Below are positions 62,629 to 64,000 of a DNA stretch of 64,000 nucleotides, piece by piece. The stretch comes from Anagrus nilaparvatae (lineage: Eukaryota > Arthropoda > Insecta > Hymenoptera > Mymaridae): assembly GCA_022575985.1 (NCBI GenBank), contig JAKSXM010000142.1:1-64000 (forward strand), written 5' to 3'. Each line of letters begins with the position of its first letter. The stretch's first letter is position 1. The notes beneath the pieces are model-generated. The model made no database searches and was not told where the DNA came from. It was given only the letters and a program-made list of their open reading frames with translations. The translations under genes and the position numbers were made by a program.

Positions 62629-64000
62629 TGAGGGAATCCAAAAAATTATCACTGATTCCCGTTGAAATTAGACCTCTAGGCTATGACAGGTCCCCGAAAA
62701 TCTAAAAAAAAAACCATTTTTTGGGGATTGTTTAAAATTTTATCCAATTTTACCTACGCATTACTCTATTCATAGGCTAGAAAACCTAAAATTCCACCAA
62801 TTTAAAGGGGTATGTTACATGGATAATTATCAAATTTAATAAAAATTTTATTTTATGTATTTGAAAAGATTTGAAACAGTTGGATACTGAAATAAATTAA
62901 GTTTCACGTGTTAAATAGCTTTTAAACAGTAAAAAAAAATGAATTTCGAAAAATTTTCAATTTTTTAATTTTTAAAATCTGTAGGTTTCGGAACCAATTA
63001 GTATTCGAGGAATTCCACCTTAACTGGATCTAAACTGTACTGAAGGATCGCAGAAATTAATACAAGCTACTTTTATCCAAGAAATATCCTCAGTAAATTT
63101 CAACTTTTTAAGTCAAATTTATTTTATTTTTATTTTTTGCAGTTATTTTTGTGTTTTTGACCAATTTTTGTTCAAAAGTTAACCAAAACACTTCTGGTTG
63201 ATCTCATAGCCCATTGTTGAAAAGTATTTTTGAGCTTTATTCAGAGCGTAGATAAATTAAAACAGGAAATTAAGCTCAGATTTTACTTAAAAATTTGATT
63301 TCGGAAAACAGCTGCAATTTCGAAACTATTGAATTTAGAACCTTAAAAAGTGTTGTATTTTTAAATACTATAAACCCAGTCAAATTAGTTTTTTAAATTC
63401 CAGACTTTCACCTTTTCTTTAGCTTAGGTCAGTTTCACTAAGAATTACTCATATAAAGTAAAAAATAAATATATAAATGAATAATTTTTCTTTAATCAAA
63501 AAAAAAAGTATAAAAAATGTAAATGAAATGTAATTTAATATAATATTATCTCCTTCTCCTTTTTCTTAATCCTTAAAGGCATTTACATTTTCATAATGTA
63601 AAAATTTTCGTTTTTAATATTTATACATGCAAAAACCCATACTCATATATCTTTCAACAGTCCAAAAACAACAACAAAAAACACACATATAAAATAATAA
63701 CGTCAAAAAAAAAAAACGTATCAAAATATAAATAAAAAAAAAAACAGTAAATAAACTAAAAAAAAAAGGAGCCGCGTGTATTATAAGCGTGTGCCCATCA
63801 TCGACAATTATATATTTATCTTCATTTTTTTTTCAACAGCAAGCAGGATGATAAATAGTTGAAAGCGATCAGTTTAAAAAAAAAAACTTGGCGGTAGAGA
63901 TCAATTTGATTGAAAACGGTATATTATAAAGTTCCGAATACGGGCATAATGATTGTCATTTCTTTTTCACGAGTTTTATAATATACACAAAAGTATACCT
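62629..64000. other. No gene recognised
   Basis: AT-rich. A weak relative of the fold-back arm is near 63170-63200 (aaccaaaacacttctggttgatctca). A GC-richer patch at 63768-63960 (gccgcgtgtattataagcgtgtgcccatcatcgac; gcggtagagatcaatttgattg) could be regulatory; nothing firmer can be said. Confidence 0.4.

Overview
The window is strongly AT-rich animal DNA with short phase-conserved introns, many homopolymer tracts and dense transposon debris. The gene content (a tandem array of juvenile-hormone/alpha-esterase-type carboxylesterases, and a giant muscle immunoglobulin-repeat protein on the opposite strand) points to an insect. The extreme AT content and esterase expansion would fit a parasitoid wasp, but nothing here proves the order.

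Layout. (1) 1-9022: two close esterase paralogues (E1, cut by the window edge; E2, frameshifted) separated by a decayed first exon. (2) 9023-11429: 3' flank of E2 with a MITE. (3) 11430-24378: a 12.9 kb block missing from the matching place in the second duplication unit (near 36,700). It holds a complete-looking autonomous Helitron (11430-18476), a 140-bp satellite (about 19265-20168), an array of long alternating hairpins (20169-22733) and a decayed unidentified coding relic (23223-23783). (4) 24379-30301: esterase E3 (the only fully intact gene in the window) and E4 (internal deletion). (5) 31088-43259: a second unit in the same order: E5/E6 fragments split by a LINE piece and a truncated tRNA-like sequence, then E7 (start codon lost) and E8 (28-bp deletion). 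(6) 43980-48636, minus strand: six exons of a muscle-type Ig protein, probably obscurin/Unc-89-like. (7) 48637-64000: AT-rich intronic or intergenic DNA with several palindromes, the largest a 2.3-kb fold-back at 60330-62628.

How it fits together. A segment carrying [E1/E2-type esterase - flank - E3-type - E4-type] was duplicated in tandem (E3 pairs with E7, E4 with E8). Birth-and-death evolution then broke most copies. Both E3-type genes replace the third glycine of the HGGGF oxyanion-hole motif, by Asp in E3 and Tyr in E7. This is the position at which Gly to Asp in fly alpha-E7 esterases turns a carboxylesterase into an organophosphate hydrolase. The hairpin array resembles the layout of insect hairpin-RNA siRNA loci, and one of its two hairpin types alternates in orientation.

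The strongest leads are the oxyanion-hole substitutions, the flip-flop hairpin array, the 2.3-kb fold-back and the nesting of the esterase cluster relative to the muscle gene. All homology statements are from reading the sequence; no searches were run.
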